From the NCBI GenBank assembly GCA_016125085.1, contig WGMM01000002.1, positions 124,001-188,000 on the forward strand: DNA of 64,000 nt. Direction: 5' to 3'. Source of the stretch: a bacterium (lineage in GTDB: Bacteria > Planctomycetota > Planctomycetia > Isosphaerales > Isosphaeraceae). The notes beneath the pieces are model-generated. The model was not told where the DNA came from. It searched no databases and was given only the letters and a program-made list of their open reading frames with translations. Below, in pieces: positions 1-9,213 of the stretch. Each line of letters opens with the position of its first letter. The first letter of the stretch is position 1. The position numbers were made by a program, and so were the translations under genes.

Positions 1-40
1 GGGCCTTCAGCAGTCAAGTCGCGGCGCTGAGAAAACCCAC

Positions 41-1132
41 GTGGACTCGGCGGACTCGCCCACGACAGCCGTAAGACTCATATGCCGGCGGTGCCTAAGT
101 GCGCTGGACTGGCCCGGCCGAGATGCGACTCTCCTGTCTTGCACCTGCGGGGCAGAATATCCCTGCCTGTGCGGAATTCCGGATTTACGGACGACGGCCG
201 ACCCTTACTGCGGCAACGATCGTGACGCCGTAATCGCTGCCGACCTGAACGAAGCATCGCGTAATCTGACTTTCGCCGAGCTGCTCGAGAGATATTACTT
301 GCGGCATTGCCCGGAACTCGGCCCAGCCGACGTCCAGAGGCAAATGAGGCATATTCTCGAAGGCCCGACACCGCTCGAACGATCGGATCAAGATACAGCG
401 GCAGCCGTTCCGGTCCTCGACATTGGCTGCGGTGCCGGCAGCGGCCTGATCGCTTTCGCTCGTGAGTTGCCGTCTGATCAACTGATCGGGATGGATATCG
501 CCATGCGTTGGCTCGTTCTGGCCCGCAGGCGGCTCGACGAAGCAGGCCTGGGCGATATGCGCCTGGTGTGTTGCGAGGGCGAAGCGATGCCGTTTACGGA
601 CAACGCATTCGGGACGATCCACGGCGGCGATGTCATCGAGCATGTGGCTGACGCCGAGGCCGTGCTCGGCGAAACGGCCCGAGTGCTTGAGCCCGGCGGC
701 CGGGCACTTTTCCGGACACCGAACCGGATGAGCCTGACACCCGAGCCGCATGTGGGCCTGCCTTTTGCAGGCTGGCTGCCGCGCAAGTGGGCCGCCGGAT
801 ATTGCCGAATGCTGGGCGCGCCGCCATTTCAGGGCATTTTCACGCGGACTCTGGCAGGCTGGAATCGGGCTGCCCGGGTGGTCTCAGGAAGGTATCCGGA
901 AGTGGCGATCGACGTGCAGCCGGCTCTCGTGAATACCGGCCAGGAACGCAGCAGCGGGCTCGTGGGCCTTTACGATGCGGCCCTGAAACGTTCCGGAGCG
1001 TTTCGGGCCTTCGCCGTCAGGTTCGGCCCGGTTCTTGAGATTCGCATGGAAAAGCGACTCGAACGAGCCGTAACACCAGCCGGCCCATTCCGCGAAGCTC
1101 CAGGCCTTGAGCAGGGCAAGCGTCCAGGGTAG
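41..1132 (+). CDS. Class I SAM-dependent methyltransferase (possibly 5'-incomplete)
   Basis: A Methyltransf_11-type SAM methyltransferase. Motif I (VLDIGCGAGSG) lies near residues 125-135, the acidic end of strand 2 is in GMDIA, and a GGDVIEHV / LEPGGRALF stretch matches the later motifs. The N-terminal 45 residues hold paired cysteines (CRRC, CTC, CLC) like a small Trm112-type zinc ribbon. GTG at 41 is used as start, but the frame is open to the left edge, so the true start may lie outside the window. The last 249 bp overlap the 3' end of the opposing glycosyltransferase. Next to two glycosyltransferases it may modify a surface glycan or lipid; this is inference and the substrate is unknown. 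Confidence 0.75.
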   Translation: MDSADSPTTAVRLICRRCLSALDWPGRDATLLSCTCGAEYPCLCGIPDLRTTADPYCGNDRDAVIAADLNEASRNLTFAELLERYYLRHCPELGPADVQRQMRHILEGPTPLERSDQDTAAAVPVLDIGCGAGSGLIAFARELPSDQLIGMDIAMRWLVLARRRLDEAGLGDMRLVCCEGEAMPFTDNAFGTIHGGDVIEHVADAEAVLGETARVLEPGGRALFRTPNRMSLTPEPHVGLPFAGWLPRKWAAGYCRMLGAPPFQGIFTRTLAGWNRAARVVSGRYPEVAIDVQPALVNTGQERSSGLVGLYDAALKRSGAFRAFAVRFGPVLEIRMEKRLERAVTPAGPFREAPGLEQGKRPG

Positions 1133-1993
1133 CGACCGCACCAGTAACCGGCGATGGCTGCGGCGGAACGCCACGACCCCGGCCAGCCGGACGAACTGGA
1201 CGACCACGATCGCGTGGCCGCCATGCACCATTTTGAGCCTGCGGAGCACCCGCGCCCTGCGGCATTCGTCCCTGCCGAACCGGAAGCCCTGGCGAGCCCG
1301 TTCGACGATCGCCTCGCCCCCGCCGATTTCCCGTCGGCACCGCACCACGGCCTGATCGTTCCGCTCCGGCTTCTGCCCCTGGGCGACGAACCTGTGCGTC
1401 CACACATGTTCGTCGATCTCCGGCTCCGGAGCCGCCAGCCCCAGCCGCCCGCAATGCACGGCCCAGTGATTCCCGGCGACCCGCTTCAGCGGCAATGGGC
1501 TGCCGTGTCCGTTTTTCGGCACGAAAAGGCCATATTCGCAGAAGAAGACGCCGATGGCGGCACGGCTCAGGCCTGATTCGTCGGCCACGACGGTTCCGGT
1601 CGCGATCGTCCAGCCGCTACGGGCGGCCATTGCGTCCCACGCTTGCCACCAGCCTTTTTCGACGGTGGCGTTGTCCTCAAGAAAGATCCGGACCATTCCC
1701 CGGGCCGCCCCGAACGCCATCGCCCGCCAGGCCGGAACATCGGCCGCCCCGCCTGAAGCGACTGAAAGAACCGTGACGCTCAGCCCCAGTGTGCGAAGCC
1801 TGTCCGCCTGGGTATCCAGGTGCCGGTCATGCCTGTCTTCAGGCACGACGACCACCAACTCGACTCCCTGAAAGTCGTAAGGATCACGTGCCAGCGAACC
1901 GAGCACCCTGTTCAGGCTGCCGCCGCTTTTGGTGGGCGTCACAAGCACCGAGAGCCTGTGGGCGAACTCGGGCCGCGAATCGGCCCCGGTCAT
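884..1993 (-). CDS. Glycosyltransferase family 2-like protein
   Basis: A 369-aa protein with a GT-A style N-terminus: a strand SVLVTPTKSGG near residues 15-25, VELVVVVPE at 44-52, and an acidic EDN at 106-108 at the usual DxD position. It resembles its upstream neighbour in organisation. The start is the ATG at 1993, which overlaps the TGA of the upstream gene (ATGA), implying translational coupling. The C-terminal 80 residues lie antisense to the methyltransferase coding end; the family-like part ends around the WCYG segment, so the tail may be a read-on extension. Donor and acceptor cannot be told. It is more divergent than its partner, so the family call is moderate. Confidence 0.65.
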   Translation of the reverse strand: MTGADSRPEFAHRLSVLVTPTKSGGSLNRVLGSLARDPYDFQGVELVVVVPEDRHDRHLDTQADRLRTLGLSVTVLSVASGGAADVPAWRAMAFGAARGMVRIFLEDNATVEKGWWQAWDAMAARSGWTIATGTVVADESGLSRAAIGVFFCEYGLFVPKNGHGSPLPLKRVAGNHWAVHCGRLGLAAPEPEIDEHVWTHRFVAQGQKPERNDQAVVRCRREIGGGEAIVERARQGFRFGRDECRRARVLRRLKMVHGGHAIVVVQFVRLAGVVAFRRSHRRLLVRSLPWTLALLKAWSFAEWAGWCYGSFESLFHANLKNRAEPDGEGPKRSGTFQGRIVKAHEPAAAFLAGIHESRLHVDRHFRIPS

Positions 1994-2886
1994 CGCACAC
2001 GTTCCAGGCTTCGGCCCGGGCCGAGCAGATATCCGACGCACTCCCCTGCCGCCCCCACGGACATCACCAGAGCGATCAGGGGCCAGCTCTTCAGAAGCGT
2101 GATCTTGGGAACATGGCGGGACGCAAGTGTTTTCGTGGCCCTGAGGGTCAGGATCGCCGGCAGAGCGGCCGATCCGGCGAAATGGATCATCCGGCTGACC
2201 GGGCTCAGATGGTCGAGCCGCATTCCGGCGTAGGACCTGCCGAAATGCCAGCGAAGGTTGAGGAATTCGCCCAGAGTGAACCCCTTGCAATGGCTCACGA
2301 CCATTCGGTTAGTGGAGATCAGCCGGTGCCCGGAAGCGGCCAGAGCATCATTCACCCAGCTCTCCCATTTGCCTTCGGCCAGGGCGTGGGCATGCTGAAG
2401 CAGGGCTTCACGCCGATAGGCGATGTTGTTTCCGGGCAGGTCGGCGTGGTCGCCTTCGGGCACGGGGCCGACGTACCGGGCGTAATCGGCCAGGAACAGG
2501 CCGCTGTCGACCCAGCCGGTACGGCCGGCCTCGACACGTCCGCCCACGGCCGAAACCGAGGCGTCCGCCATCGTTTCGAAGATGACGCTGGCCCAGTCCG
2601 GGGCGACGTCGACATGGTCCTCGATAATCGCCACGAAGTCGCCCGACGAAGCCACTACGCCACGGTACCGCAGTCGCGGAATGCCTTCTTCCGTCGAACC
2701 GCGGACGACCCGCAACGGGCCGGCTGCCTCCCGGGCGAAGCCGGCGCAATCGGTTTCGGCCGTTTCGACGAGGACGACTTCGATACGGTCCCGTTCAGGC
2801 AGACGATCGATCGACTCGAGCGTGGAACGCAGCGTTTCGGCCCCGTTGACGGCCGCGATGACGATGCTCAATCGGTGCGAACTCAT
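1990..2886 (-). CDS. Family 2 glycosyltransferase (GT-A fold)
   Basis: A 298-aa GT2 enzyme: nucleotide-binding strand LSIVIAAVNG at residues 6-15, the DxD-equivalent EDHVD at 89-93, and the acceptor-side segment PGNNIAYRRE at 151-160. A hydrophobic segment near 268-288 could anchor it to the inner membrane. It transfers a sugar from a nucleotide-sugar donor, probably to a lipid or surface glycan; the specific substrate is not visible. It is the first gene of a two-gene unit with the downstream glycosyltransferase (4-bp overlap). A 261-bp spacer separates it from the divergent FG-GAP lipoprotein gene. Confidence 0.85.
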   Translation of the reverse strand: MSSHRLSIVIAAVNGAETLRSTLESIDRLPERDRIEVVLVETAETDCAGFAREAAGPLRVVRGSTEEGIPRLRYRGVVASSGDFVAIIEDHVDVAPDWASVIFETMADASVSAVGGRVEAGRTGWVDSGLFLADYARYVGPVPEGDHADLPGNNIAYRREALLQHAHALAEGKWESWVNDALAASGHRLISTNRMVVSHCKGFTLGEFLNLRWHFGRSYAGMRLDHLSPVSRMIHFAGSAALPAILTLRATKTLASRHVPKITLLKSWPLIALVMSVGAAGECVGYLLGPGRSLERVR

Positions 2887-3053
2887 GTTACCGCTTTTCC
2901 TTCCATGACTTCACGCGATTCGAATCCGTTCGACGACGCCAGGATTATGCTGGGAAATCGCCGATCGGTGAAGATCAATCCCGGACGGGACTAGAGGCCC
3001 GTGCGACGAGTGAGAATTGAACGGCCCTGAGGCCGGGACTTTCGACCGGCTAT

Positions 3054-3082
3054 TTCCGACCGATATCGCCCGGGACTATAAT
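3054..3082 (+). promoter_or_regulatory. Possible sigma70-type promoter of the FG-GAP lipoprotein gene
   Basis: A perfect -10 hexamer TATAAT at 3077-3082 with a weak -35 (TTCCGA, 3054-3059) at 17 bp. It would start transcription about 60 nt before the ATG at 3148. Only the -10 is convincing. Confidence 0.4.
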
Positions 3083-3147
3083 CATGCGTATCTGGTTCGA
3101 TTCGTCCGGAATCGAGCGATTCGACAACGCGACAACGGATACGACTC

Positions 3148-5115
3148 ATGAGACGACATGCCTGGTGGTTTTGTCGATCCGCGATATTGGCCTTCCCCGG
3201 TTTCGCCATGTCGGCCGTGACGACAGGCTGCGGAGGATCGAATCCGGCGCCGCCGAACACGGTCGCTGCCCCGCAACCGGCTCCGGCACCCGCGACGAAG
3301 ACCGCCTCGGCCGAGCCCGCGAAACCTGCACCGACCGAAAAAACGGCCGAACCGGCGAAGGCGAAGATCGTGGGCGACCGGCTCAGCGGCAAGGCATCGT
3401 CAGGCTCGGTCACTCCAGCGGCACGCCAGGAGCCCAGCCCGTTCCGGTTCACGGACATCACGAAGGAAGCGGGCATCGATTTCGTGCATAAGTCGGGCAT
3501 GAACGAGAAGAAATACTTCCCGACGGCCAACGGTTCCGGCGTCGGCATTTTCGACGCCGACGGCGACGGCCTGCTTGACCTTTACTTTCTCACGTGCAGC
3601 GAGCTGCCGGTGGACAAAGCTACGGCCCCTTCGAACAAGTTCTACAAGAACCTCGGCAACGGCAAGTTCGAAGACCGGACGGAAGCCTCAGGCCTGGGTT
3701 ATCGCGGGTTCTCGCACGGCGTGATCGCGGGCGACATCGACGACGACGGTGACACCGACCTGTTCCTGGCCACTTATCGCGACAACCGCCTGTTCCGCAA
3801 CGAAGGCGGCGGCAAATTCGTGGACGTCACGGAAGCCGCGGGCATCAAGCCGGGGCCCTATTTCAGCAGCGGCGGCGCGATGCTCGACTACGACAACGAC
3901 GGCGACCTCGACTTTTACGTGTCCAACTACGGCCTTTGGGACATGGCGACCGACGACGTCTTCTGCGGCGATGAGGATGCCGGCCTGCGCATGTATTGCT
4001 CACCCCGGTCGATCCGCACGGTGCCTCACCTGCTGTATCGCAACGAAGGGGGCGGCAAGTTCGTCGAAGTCGCGGCCACGGCGGGTGTCGCAAGAAGCGA
4101 CGGCCATGGCTTCGGCGTGGTGACAGGCGACTTCAACGGCGACGGCAAAGTCGACATCTTCGTCGCGAACGACATGAACCCGAACTTCCTGTTCCTCAAC
4201 AAGGGCGACGGCACGTTCGAAGACGCCACGGAATTCTCCGGAGCGGCCTTCGACGTCAAGGGCCAGGCCCAGTCGGGCATGGGCGTCGATGCCGAAGACT
4301 TCGACGGGGACGGCCGCTTCGACCTCTTCGTCACGAACTTCGCCAACGAATACAACACGCTGTATCAGAATATGAACAACAACGGCTTCTACGACGTGAC
4401 CACGTTCGTGGGGCTGGCGGCCGACAGCATGCCTCTGGTCGGCTGGGGCTGCGGCCTGATCGACTTCGACAACGACAGCTGGCCCGACTGCTTCGTCTCC
4501 AACGGCCACGTGGACGATAACCGCACGGGAGTCAGCTACGCACAGCCTCCGCTGATCTGGGCCAACGTGCCCGTCAGCGGCCGGGAAATGGTCGTTCGTT
4601 CGACGGGTGTCGGAGCGGCCGAACGGCGCAAGCGGCGGTTCCGCATCGCCACGCGTGACGTCGGCCCCTACTTCGAGAGCAATCACGTCGGCCGTGGAGT
4701 GGCCTTCGGCGACCTGGACAACGACGGCGACATCGACATCGTCGTCAATCATAAGGACGCACCGCCGGCGATCCTCCGCAACGACACCCCCCGCGGCAAG
4801 AATCACTGGATCCGCCTGGAACTCAAGGGCGGAAAGACGAACCCCGACGCCATCGGAGCCCGCGTCGAAATCCAGATCGATCCGGACCGGGTGCTCGAAC
4901 GTCAGGTCAAAGGCGGCGGCAGCATGCTGTGCGCCAACGACAAGCGACTGACGATCGGGCTGGGCGAAAAGTCTCCGATCGTCAAGGCCCGCATCCACTG
5001 GCCATCCGGAATCATTTCGGATCACGCCGGCCTGGAAGTGGACACAGCCCACAGGATCGTCGAGCCAGCTGGCCAGACGGAAGTCGAAGAGGCGAAAGTC
5101 AAGCCGCAACCCTGA
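3148..5115 (+). CDS. CRTAC1-family FG-GAP/VCBS lipoprotein with ASPIC/UnbV C-terminus
   Basis: A 655-aa exported protein. A lipobox ending at Cys28 (TTGC) predicts a lipoprotein, followed by a Pro/Ala/Lys-rich linker (about 30-85). Seven calcium-binding FG-GAP loops of the DxDxDG type (for example DADGDGLLD, DIDDDGDTD, DFNGDGKVD, DLDNDGDID) run from about residue 130 to 530 and build a beta-propeller. The end carries an ASPIC/UnbV module (NHWIRLELKG to RIHWPSG). Such proteins are very common in planctomycetes and usually sit beside a TPR protein, as here (48 bp downstream). The molecular role is not established; a surface scaffold or binding function is inferred. Confidence 0.9.
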   Translation: MRRHAWWFCRSAILAFPGFAMSAVTTGCGGSNPAPPNTVAAPQPAPAPATKTASAEPAKPAPTEKTAEPAKAKIVGDRLSGKASSGSVTPAARQEPSPFRFTDITKEAGIDFVHKSGMNEKKYFPTANGSGVGIFDADGDGLLDLYFLTCSELPVDKATAPSNKFYKNLGNGKFEDRTEASGLGYRGFSHGVIAGDIDDDGDTDLFLATYRDNRLFRNEGGGKFVDVTEAAGIKPGPYFSSGGAMLDYDNDGDLDFYVSNYGLWDMATDDVFCGDEDAGLRMYCSPRSIRTVPHLLYRNEGGGKFVEVAATAGVARSDGHGFGVVTGDFNGDGKVDIFVANDMNPNFLFLNKGDGTFEDATEFSGAAFDVKGQAQSGMGVDAEDFDGDGRFDLFVTNFANEYNTLYQNMNNNGFYDVTTFVGLAADSMPLVGWGCGLIDFDNDSWPDCFVSNGHVDDNRTGVSYAQPPLIWANVPVSGREMVVRSTGVGAAERRKRRFRIATRDVGPYFESNHVGRGVAFGDLDNDGDIDIVVNHKDAPPAILRNDTPRGKNHWIRLELKGGKTNPDAIGARVEIQIDPDRVLERQVKGGGSMLCANDKRLTIGLGEKSPIVKARIHWPSGIISDHAGLEVDTAHRIVEPAGQTEVEEAKVKPQP

Positions 5116-5163
5116 GTCCGGGATGGACCCGCCGAAACCGCCAGCGGATCGTTCCACATCGTG

Positions 5164-6396
5164 ATGAAAACAAGCCGATCGATGATTTCGACATTCTTCA
5201 TTTCGAACCGTCGCAAGCGGCATGCGGCAGTCTGGCTGGGCACGATCGCGCTCTGGACCATGTCCGGCTGTGACTCCCAGAGCGGCAAAACTCAGGATCA
5301 ACTGGCACAGGAGTTCGACATCGCACTGGCCTCGCGTGATTTCTCCACGGGGGCCGACCTTCTGCGTGCCTATACCGCGAAGGCCGCGCCTGACGACGCC
5401 TGGCTGCCCGTCATGAAGGGACGGCTGGATCTGGCCAAAGGCCGCGAATCCGACGGGTTGGCGATCCTCGAAGCGATTCCGGAGAACTCCCCTCACTACG
5501 CGATAGCGATGCAGATGGCCGGCCAGGTACATCTGCGGGCAGGCAGGCTCGTACCTGCCGAAAAACGATTCCTGGCTGCCATCAGGGCCGACGACAGGGC
5601 CATCGTGCCGCGCCGGGAGTTGATCTATATCTACGGCCTGCAACTGCGCCGGCGTGAACTTCGTGAGGTTTTCGCAGGTCTTGCCAGGGTCAGTCCACTG
5701 TCATTCGGCAACGTATTCCACTGGTGTCTGACGCGCGGCAACGACTGGGAACCGCAGGAAATCATCGACGACATGACGAAATTCCTGGCGGCCGACCCGA
5801 CGGACCGCTGGTCGAGGATCGCCAAGGCTCGCAGCCTGCTGCGGCTTTCGAAGCGTGACGAAGCCCGCGAAACGCTGGCCCCGCTGGCCGAAGACGACCC
5901 GGATGCGATTGCCCTGAGAGCCCAGATCGCACTGGATGAGGGCGATTCGGACAAGGTGATCGAATTTCTTGCGAAGGGCCCGCGTGACCACTTCGATCTG
6001 GCCGTCATGCGAGCCCGTCTGGCACTGGCGGAAGGCGAACTCGAAAAGGCCCGCGACGAATTCGCCATCGCTTCGAAGCTCGATCCGGACAATCGCGACG
6101 CCGTCATCGGCATGGCGCGCGTCCTGGCGGCACTGGGTGATCAGACGGACGCCGCCCAATGGCAGGATCGCGCGGCGAAGCTCGACAAGCTCGCGGCCCT
6201 CGTCCAGAAAGCGGCCGAACCGAACGCGCAGAACGACATTGACCTGATGCGCAAGCTTGCCGCCGGTTGCGAGGCGGTCGGACACATGGCCGAAGCGAAA
6301 GCATGGTGGGATCTCGTCGCCGCGCGGAACCCTCTCGATCAGGAAGCACAGGCCGCCCTCTATCGCCTCAATTCGACGGCGAAGCAAGGCCCTTGA
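5164..6396 (+). CDS. TPR-repeat lipoprotein
   Basis: A 410-aa protein with a lipoprotein signal (lipobox MSGC, Cys36) and helical repeats through the rest: segments such as MKGRLDLAKGRESDGLAILE, ALAEGELEKARDEFAIA and GMARVLAALGD fit TPR spacing. TPR arrays mediate protein-protein contacts. It directly follows the FG-GAP/ASPIC-UnbV lipoprotein, a pairing typical of planctomycetes, so the two may form a cell-envelope complex (inference). ATG at 5164 was chosen; a GTG directly before it (5161) is equally possible. No catalytic motif is visible. Confidence 0.8.
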   Translation: MKTSRSMISTFFISNRRKRHAAVWLGTIALWTMSGCDSQSGKTQDQLAQEFDIALASRDFSTGADLLRAYTAKAAPDDAWLPVMKGRLDLAKGRESDGLAILEAIPENSPHYAIAMQMAGQVHLRAGRLVPAEKRFLAAIRADDRAIVPRRELIYIYGLQLRRRELREVFAGLARVSPLSFGNVFHWCLTRGNDWEPQEIIDDMTKFLAADPTDRWSRIAKARSLLRLSKRDEARETLAPLAEDDPDAIALRAQIALDEGDSDKVIEFLAKGPRDHFDLAVMRARLALAEGELEKARDEFAIASKLDPDNRDAVIGMARVLAALGDQTDAAQWQDRAAKLDKLAALVQKAAEPNAQNDIDLMRKLAAGCEAVGHMAEAKAWWDLVAARNPLDQEAQAALYRLNSTAKQGP

Positions 6397-6575
6397 CATA
6401 CGCCTTTCCGGACCGCAGGATAAGCGAATCCGAAAGCGCTTATGGTTCGGCCGGATCCGCCGCGCCTGAAGCCCCGGAACCTCAAGCCGGAATGACGCGA
6501 CCGGCATCGCCACCCTCTCCGACCGTGTACGACAGCACATTCGACTACCTTTGGCCATAGAGGTCGCTCGGCGCC

Positions 6576-8792
6576 ATGATATCCCCATTGACGCGGTCGC
6601 GGGCGTTCACAGCATGCACTTCTGCATTAATGTCGTCCTGCCTGCTTTTCGTGACGATCGGCGCGGCCGGCCCGGGCGCACAGGAACCAGGCAAGGCCGC
6701 CACGAAAACCGACCCGCATGACAAGACCGCTCCCGCGGCCAAAACGCGGCTCTCACGTGAGGAAGAGCTTCGCAGGGAACGCATGCGTGCCCGGGGTGAC
6801 AGCGGTTCGACAGCCCCCGGTACGGGCCTGAGCGTCATGACCGTCGGCGGCGATCTCGTGCTACGCAAGGCCGAGGGCGAACCGGAAACGCTGACTCAGA
6901 CCCCGGGGGCCGAAATCGCCCCGCAACTTTCGCGTGACGGCAAGATGGTCGCCTATGTGCGTGATCATGCCCTCTACGCGATGAACCTGGACGATCGCAA
7001 GGAACGCCGCCTTTCGCCCCCCCCGGCGGATGGCCTGGGGTATGGCGAGGCCGAATTCGTCGCCCAGGAGGAAATGGACCGGTTCGACGGCTTCTGGATC
7101 GCGCCTGACGGCAAGACGGTCGTCTATCAGGAAACCGACGAGCGGGAGATTCCGGTCTATCCGATCGTCCACCAGGGCGATACGGAGTGGTCGGTCGAAA
7201 CGCACCGCTATCCGTTCTCGGGCAAGCTCAATGCCAAAGTCCGTCTGGGTGTGGTGCCAGCCGCTGGCGGCGAAACGCGCTGGCTCGAACCGTTGCCGAA
7301 CGCGGGCGAGCAGTATCTGGGCCGGGTGCACTGGGTCACGCCGAAGTCGTTTCTCGTCGAATGGCTTTCGCGGGATCACAAGAAGCTGAATGTCGTCAAA
7401 ACGGACTCCGAAACGGGCAAGACCGAAGTGCTGTTCACCGAGACAGCCCCTGACTTCATCAATCTGCACGAGGATTTCCGGCTGATCGACGAAAACTCGG
7501 GCGAATTTCTCTGGGCGACTGAGGAATCGGGCTTCAAGCACCTGCAGCTGCGCGGCCGCGACGGCAAAGTCATCCGCAACCTGACCAGCGGCCCCGGCGC
7601 GGTGGACAAAGTCCTGAAGTTCATTCCCAAGCTGCGTGAAGTGTGGTACACGGCCTGGGTCGAATCGCCGCTGGAAAGCCATATTTTCCGCGTCAGCCTG
7701 GACGGTGACCCGCCCGTGCGTCTGACGAAAGAGCCGGGCATGCACGACGCGACCGTGGCCGACGACGGCCTGACGTTCGTCGACCGGTATTCGAACTTCA
7801 CCACGCCTTCGAAATCGGTTCGCAGAAACCGTGAAGGCACGGAGGCGCCAGAGCCCGATGACGGCGATGAAACGGAAAAGATCTCCGCGAAAAGGCCGCG
7901 GAGACCGAATGTCACATCTGCCTTCAGCATGCTCGACGAAGGGGGCACGCTCTCCAAACTGGTGAGCTTCGAAAGCCGCGACGGAGTTCCCCTTCACGGC
8001 TGTTATTACCCGCCTCAGAATTTGCAGCCTGGCCAGAAGGTGCCGCTGGTGGTCATGGTCTATGGCGGCCCGCATGTACAGACGGTGACCAACTCCTATC
8101 GTACGGCCGCGGATCCCGCCGTTCAGGCCTACACATCGAAGGGAATCGCCGTCTGGAAGATGGACAACCGCGGCTCGAGCCGCCGGGGCAAAGCCTTCGA
8201 AACCGCCGTTTTCAAGAACCTCGGCACGCTCGAAGTGCGGGACCAGGTCGACGGCGTGCGGCATGTGGCCAAGACATTCCCGGAAGTGGATGCATCACGC
8301 GTGGGCATCACGGGCGGCAGCTACGGCGGCTACATGACCCTTCGAGCCCTGATGCTGGCGCCGGAGACATTCCATGTGGGCGTGGCCTTCGCCCCGGTCA
8401 CCGACTGGGACGGCTATGACACCTGCTACACCGAACGTTATATGGAAACGCCGCAGACCAACCCGGAAGGGTATCGCGAAAGCTCCGTGCTGACCCAGGT
8501 GGACAAGCTCAAGGGCAAACTTCTGCTGGTGCACGGCATGATCGACGAAAATGTCCACTACCGTCATACGGCCCGGCTTGTTCAGGCCCTGATGGCCGCC
8601 GGCAAACCTTTCGACCTGCTGGCCGTGCCGCAGGGCCGACACGGCTTCCGCAGGCCCGCCGACGGTGCTTTCGCCCGCAACCGCACGGTCGAATTCCTCA
8701 GCAAGAACCTCCTGGGCGATACAGCCACGCCGAAATCTCCCGAAGAAGCCAAACCTGCCGCGGCCCCGGCCGCGGCAGCTTCGCCCCATTGA
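6576..8792 (+). CDS. Secreted S9B (dipeptidyl-peptidase IV-type) serine peptidase
   Basis: A 738-aa prolyl-oligopeptidase-family enzyme. An N-terminal signal-like hydrophobic stretch (residues 15-33) is followed by a Lys/Ala linker, the DPP IV beta-propeller and a C-terminal alpha/beta hydrolase. The double-Glu motif (AQEEMDRFDG) that binds the substrate N-terminus is present. The catalytic triad is readable: Ser582 in GGSYGGY, Asp657 in HGMIDENVH, His689 in GRHGF. It should release dipeptides from peptides in the periplasm or outside. Downstream transporter and amidohydrolase genes fit peptide/amide scavenging (inference). The Ala/Pro-rich last 20 residues are unusual. ATG 6627 is an alternative start but would weaken the signal peptide. 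Confidence 0.9.
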   Translation: MISPLTRSRAFTACTSALMSSCLLFVTIGAAGPGAQEPGKAATKTDPHDKTAPAAKTRLSREEELRRERMRARGDSGSTAPGTGLSVMTVGGDLVLRKAEGEPETLTQTPGAEIAPQLSRDGKMVAYVRDHALYAMNLDDRKERRLSPPPADGLGYGEAEFVAQEEMDRFDGFWIAPDGKTVVYQETDEREIPVYPIVHQGDTEWSVETHRYPFSGKLNAKVRLGVVPAAGGETRWLEPLPNAGEQYLGRVHWVTPKSFLVEWLSRDHKKLNVVKTDSETGKTEVLFTETAPDFINLHEDFRLIDENSGEFLWATEESGFKHLQLRGRDGKVIRNLTSGPGAVDKVLKFIPKLREVWYTAWVESPLESHIFRVSLDGDPPVRLTKEPGMHDATVADDGLTFVDRYSNFTTPSKSVRRNREGTEAPEPDDGDETEKISAKRPRRPNVTSAFSMLDEGGTLSKLVSFESRDGVPLHGCYYPPQNLQPGQKVPLVVMVYGGPHVQTVTNSYRTAADPAVQAYTSKGIAVWKMDNRGSSRRGKAFETAVFKNLGTLEVRDQVDGVRHVAKTFPEVDASRVGITGGSYGGYMTLRALMLAPETFHVGVAFAPVTDWDGYDTCYTERYMETPQTNPEGYRESSVLTQVDKLKGKLLLVHGMIDENVHYRHTARLVQALMAAGKPFDLLAVPQGRHGFRRPADGAFARNRTVEFLSKNLLGDTATPKSPEEAKPAAAPAAAASPH

Positions 8793-8859
8793 CCCTCCCG
8801 CCGCTTCCCACCTCTCGCCTGCTCATTCACCGCCACTTCGCCGAGCCACGACAGAAACC

Positions 8860-9213
8860 ATGCCGCAATCGAATCCACCGCCCGACGACGTTGATCCTGT
8901 CTATCTCAACAGCCTGAAAGACGCCCGTTTCGGCATGACCTTCTGGGCCATCGCCACGACATTCGTCTGCGGCAGTGCCTGGCTGACAGGTTATCAGCGG
9001 TCGGGCCATACGCTCACGACCGACGACATTCGCCCGATTCTGGGAATCCCGTACTGGTTCTTTTTGTCCGTGCTGGTGCCGTGGGTGGCCTGCTCGGTGA
9101 TCTGCGTGGTTTATGCGGGGCTGATCATGTCCGACGACGATCTGGGCACGGATCATACCGAAGAGCTGGAACAAGAGATTCGGGAAGGGACGGACGTTCA
9201 TGAACTCGCCTGA
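8860..9213 (+). CDS. DUF997 (YhdT-like) small membrane protein
   Basis: A 117-aa protein with two membrane segments (about residues 27-45 and 66-92) and the DUF997 pattern: an N-terminal DAR...FW segment, GIPYWF before the second helix, and a closing acidic MSDDDLG. In E. coli the homologue yhdT sits directly upstream of panF, a sodium/pantothenate symporter. Here too the gene overlaps the following symporter by 14 bp, which supports a role as its accessory subunit. The ATG at 8860 follows the stop of the peptidase gene by 67 bp. The acidic, charged C-terminal tail is longer than in E. coli YhdT. Confidence 0.75.
   Translation: MPQSNPPPDDVDPVYLNSLKDARFGMTFWAIATTFVCGSAWLTGYQRSGHTLTTDDIRPILGIPYWFFLSVLVPWVACSVICVVYAGLIMSDDDLGTDHTEELEQEIREGTDVHELA

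Noticed and set aside
4000..5643. 547-codon minus-strand open frame
   Set aside because: Antisense of the FG-GAP lipoprotein and the TPR gene; its Asp/Val-rich composition is the reverse of DxDxDG repeats.
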